From CAWABB01 sp963780165 (lineage in GTDB: Bacteria > Bacteroidota > Ignavibacteria > UBA10030 > UBA6906), in NCBI GenBank assembly GCA_963780165.1, contig CAWABB010000001.1, positions 1,364,001 through 1,428,000 on the forward strand: a stretch of 64,000 bases of DNA, written 5' to 3'. A model generated the notes under the pieces. That model worked only from the letters and a program-made list of their open reading frames with translations. It ran no database searches and was not told the origin of the DNA. How positions within the stretch are numbered: the first letter of the stretch is position 1; each line of letters starts with the position of its first letter. Positions 61,825 through 64,000 of the stretch are shown here, piece after piece. The position numbers were made by a program, and so were the translations under genes.

Positions 61825-63723
61825 TCATGTCCTCGGCGAGATGGTCAGGATTTCTCTCTTCGCATCGATCTCCTCACCGACCGCACCCCGGATGGAGGAT
61901 ACCACGCCGTCGCAGGGAGCCTTGATGTCGTGCTTTGCCTTCATGGCCTCCACCGCCGCAACCACCTGGCGCGCGCGGACCGCATCCCCAACCTTCACCA
62001 TGATATCGGCAATCGACACGACTCCATCGAAGGGTGAGTACACCGCAACCCCGTCGGTTCCCACGGGCGCAGTCACGACCCCGGTCGCGGGAGCTGGACC
62101 TGGACTGGCAGCGATGCTGGAGCCGGGCACCGCGATCGGTTCGATGGTCACTACGAAGGTCCGCAGGGTGCCGCGCTCGTCGACCGTACACCGCGTCGTT
62201 ATAGGTCCGGCCATGACCGGGACTGCCGGCGGCGCGGCGGTCGCCGGCGGACTGGCTGCGGCCGAGGGTTTCCTTTCCTCCTTTTTCTCCTCTTTCTTTT
62301 TGAGCGGGATGTCGATCTTGAAATTCCCCGCCAGGAACTTGATCCCCTCGTTTGTCTCCATGTTCTTGTCGGGGACCATGGAGGCCAGGACGAGGAACGT
62401 GTTCCGATCCGTCGATGGGAGCTTCCGCTCCTGCAGGGCGAGCCGTGCGGTTTCAATGTTCTTCGGGGCGGCCTCCAGAGGATCGCCATCGAACACCGGA
62501 AGCTTTAGCTCGGCTGCGGCGATCTTGACAACCTCAGGATCCGGCGGTAGCGGAGTCTTGCCGAAGTAGCCGAGGACCGCGCGCCCGTACCCGGGGTCGA
62601 TCTTCTTCCAGCGCCCGAACATGACGTTGTTGAATGCCTGCAACCAGTACTGCTGGCTGCCCGGCGTCACGCTGGTCCAGGCACCCGCGGCCTCCACCAC
62701 GACCGGGAACTCTCCGAGGACCTCCCCGTACTTGTGCTGGATACCAGCCTTCACCATCATGTGGACATTGGGACCGATGGCCCCTCCCGGCATCGGGAAC
62801 CCGATCACCCGCGCATCGGCGGTGGTCGTCGTCGGATTGAACTCGTACTCCTTCAGGCTCTCGTCCATGAGATACTCGATGGACCGCATCTTCGTCACAT
62901 CGACCTCAAGCGAATAGCCCGTCCCTTTCAGGGCGTGAGCCATCGATCGGACGTCGGGCTGGACGGTCCCGCTCGCCATCGGCCGCACCGAAAGGTCAAT
63001 CCCGTCGACTCCCGCCTCGATCCCCGCCATGTAGCAGGCGACGGCAATGCTGGCGGTGTCATGGGTGTGGAGCCACAGTGGCATCTCCGGGGGCATGATC
63101 TTCTTCAAACCCACAGCTGTGTCGTAGATTGTCTTCGGGTCGCACGTTCCGCTCGCGTCTTTGAGGCACAGGCTGTCGATCCTGACATCGCTCTTGAGCA
63201 GCTGCCGGCCGATGTCGATGTAGAATTCCGCCGTGTGGACGACCTCAGATTTGAACGGCAGGCCCATGAGCGCGATCGCGGCCTGATGATGCATGCCCGC
63301 GTCGACGATCGGCCGGCCGGTGTTCACCAGGTTGCGCACGTCGTTCATGTAGTCGAAGTTCCTGTCCCACGTCGTCCCCGCTTCCTTCATCAGCTGCGCC
63401 TGGAGCTGCAGTCCTTCGATCGACTGCGTCGTCAAGGTCACCCCCGAGACGGACCTCGTGAGGATCTGCAGGATGACGTCGGGACCCACAGCGTCCCGGA
63501 TCGCGACCATCGTGGCGAACGGGTCCTCTCCCAGGTAGAAGAGGGGCGCCTGAAATCGCGCACCTCCCCCGAATTCAAAATGACGAATGCCGGCTTCGAC
63601 CGACGCCTTCATCGCCGGGAGGAAGTCCTGAAGCCGCACTTTGCCGCCGAATGAACTCTGCAGTCCATCCCTGAACGTCGTGAGCATCACGCGAATGCGC
63701 TTTGACGTCTTCGTGAAGATCAT
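61825..63723 (-). CDS. oadA: Decarboxylase alpha subunit: carboxyltransferase with biotinyl domain
   Basis: A 632-residue cytoplasmic protein. The carboxyltransferase barrel (residues 10-300) has TTFRDGLQSS, LCLKDASGTCDPKTIYD and the metal-binding HTHDTAS. A conserved carboxylase domain follows (to about 470), then a Pro/Ala-rich linker (500-550) and a biotinyl domain with modified Lys595 in VEAMKAKHDI. The site reads AMKA instead of the usual AMKM. The protein moves the carboxyl group of oxaloacetate or a similar acid to biotin. The RDGLQSS start differs from the RDAHQSL of typical OadA, so the substrate may differ. Its ATG overlaps the gamma-subunit stop (ATGA). Confidence 0.9.
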   Translation of the reverse strand: MIFTKTSKRIRVMLTTFRDGLQSSFGGKVRLQDFLPAMKASVEAGIRHFEFGGGARFQAPLFYLGEDPFATMVAIRDAVGPDVILQILTRSVSGVTLTTQSIEGLQLQAQLMKEAGTTWDRNFDYMNDVRNLVNTGRPIVDAGMHHQAAIALMGLPFKSEVVHTAEFYIDIGRQLLKSDVRIDSLCLKDASGTCDPKTIYDTAVGLKKIMPPEMPLWLHTHDTASIAVACYMAGIEAGVDGIDLSVRPMASGTVQPDVRSMAHALKGTGYSLEVDVTKMRSIEYLMDESLKEYEFNPTTTTADARVIGFPMPGGAIGPNVHMMVKAGIQHKYGEVLGEFPVVVEAAGAWTSVTPGSQQYWLQAFNNVMFGRWKKIDPGYGRAVLGYFGKTPLPPDPEVVKIAAAELKLPVFDGDPLEAAPKNIETARLALQERKLPSTDRNTFLVLASMVPDKNMETNEGIKFLAGNFKIDIPLKKKEEKKEERKPSAAASPPATAAPPAVPVMAGPITTRCTVDERGTLRTFVVTIEPIAVPGSSIAASPGPAPATGVVTAPVGTDGVAVYSPFDGVVSIADIMVKVGDAVRARQVVAAVEAMKAKHDIKAPCDGVVSSIRGAVGEEIDAKREILTISPRT

Positions 63724-63932
63724 GGTTTTTCCTCGATCTTGGTGACGGTGACCCCGGGGAAGAGAGCCTGGTGCGTCGCGGTGACGGCCGCGACAAGGGC
63801 TGCATCGCCAGCTTCTTCCCGCTCCGGGAACAGCAGTGTGATCATACGCATCATGATGGCCAGCACCCCCAGGACACCAAAGGCTATGATGTATCCCACG
63901 GTGCTGACGACAAACAGGTTCGTAGAATCCAT
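63720..63932 (-). CDS. oadG: Na+-translocating decarboxylase gamma subunit
   Basis: A 70-residue protein with one membrane helix (STVGYIIAFGVLGVLAIMMRM) and a short polar tail, as in OadG. The gamma subunit anchors the alpha subunit to the membrane beta subunit. Identification rests on its size, topology and position directly before alpha and beta with overlapping stop and start. Confidence 0.88.
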   Translation of the reverse strand: MDSTNLFVVSTVGYIIAFGVLGVLAIMMRMITLLFPEREEAGDAALVAAVTATHQALFPGVTVTKIEEKP

Positions 63933-63945
63933 GTGTGATGCTCCT

Positions 63946-64000
63946 TCAGATTTGTGCGCCGACTCCCGATTCCATCACGAGCCTGCCCGCGGAGACCGGC
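63946..64000 (-). CDS. C-terminal end of an upstream gene (partial)
   Basis: Seventeen codons (SAGRLVMESGVGAQI and stop) are visible before the window edge, 13 bp upstream of the gamma-subunit start. They probably belong to another gene of the decarboxylase operon. Too short to identify. Confidence 0.4.
   Translation of the reverse strand, partial: PVSAGRLVMESGVGAQI

Overview
The window is high-GC bacterial DNA, most likely from a Bacteroidota/Ignavibacteriota-type (FCB group) organism. The taxonomic clues are a secreted protein ending in a type IX secretion sorting tail (YPNPFNP motif), two large TonB-dependent receptors with an N-terminal carboxypeptidase-regulatory domain, and a Na+-translocating decarboxylase operon. 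No rRNA, tRNA, CRISPR array or intact insertion sequence is visible.

Region 1 (1-45361, all minus strand) is one very long co-directional carbohydrate-utilisation locus. Read in the direction of transcription it holds: a ROK repressor; a TonB receptor; a T9SS-tailed beta-helix protein followed by a terminator; GH125; a sodium:solute symporter (frameshifted); GH130; an alpha/beta-hydrolase esterase; a CBM9-like lipoprotein (frameshifted); GH20; two uroporphyrinogen-decarboxylase-family proteins; an MFS sugar porter; GH29; a sialate O-acetylesterase-like enzyme; GH35; an orphan gene fragment; a GH106-like enzyme; a complete fructose-family PTS (EIIC, EIIB and a fused HPr-EI-EIIA); a second GH29; a DUF5703/GH95-like enzyme; GH38; and a GH3 cut by the window edge. 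Many neighbours overlap by ATGA. GH38, GH125, GH130, GH20, GH29, GH35 and the acetylesterase together point to breakdown of a mannose-, GlcNAc-, fucose- and galactose-containing glycan such as an N-glycan. Exported enzymes trim the glycan, the symporter, MFS porter and PTS import products, and the leaderless GH125 and GH130 finish mannosides inside the cell.

Region 2 (45362-49114) is the control region between the divergent ROK gene and a second TonB receptor. It has a TTGACA-N17-TACTTT promoter for the ROK gene and an inverted repeat at the predicted start site that resembles XylR-type ROK operators. The second receptor seems to have lost its normal stop codon.

Region 3 (48990-60640) holds mixed, apparently single-function genes: an SGNH-hydrolase/TPR protein, an AI-2E-family transporter, a beta-lactamase-like hydrolase, a second GH3, a DUF4242 protein with a methyltransferase, a triheme cytochrome c (frameshifted) and a lipocalin. 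Several carry recognisable promoters with a 17-bp spacer and a TAC-type -10.

Region 4 (60694-64000, minus strand) is a Na+-pumping decarboxylase operon (gamma, alpha with biotin domain, beta) plus the tail of one more upstream gene.

Three genes are broken by single-base shifts, two of them at homopolymers; these may be consensus errors in the assembly or real mutations.
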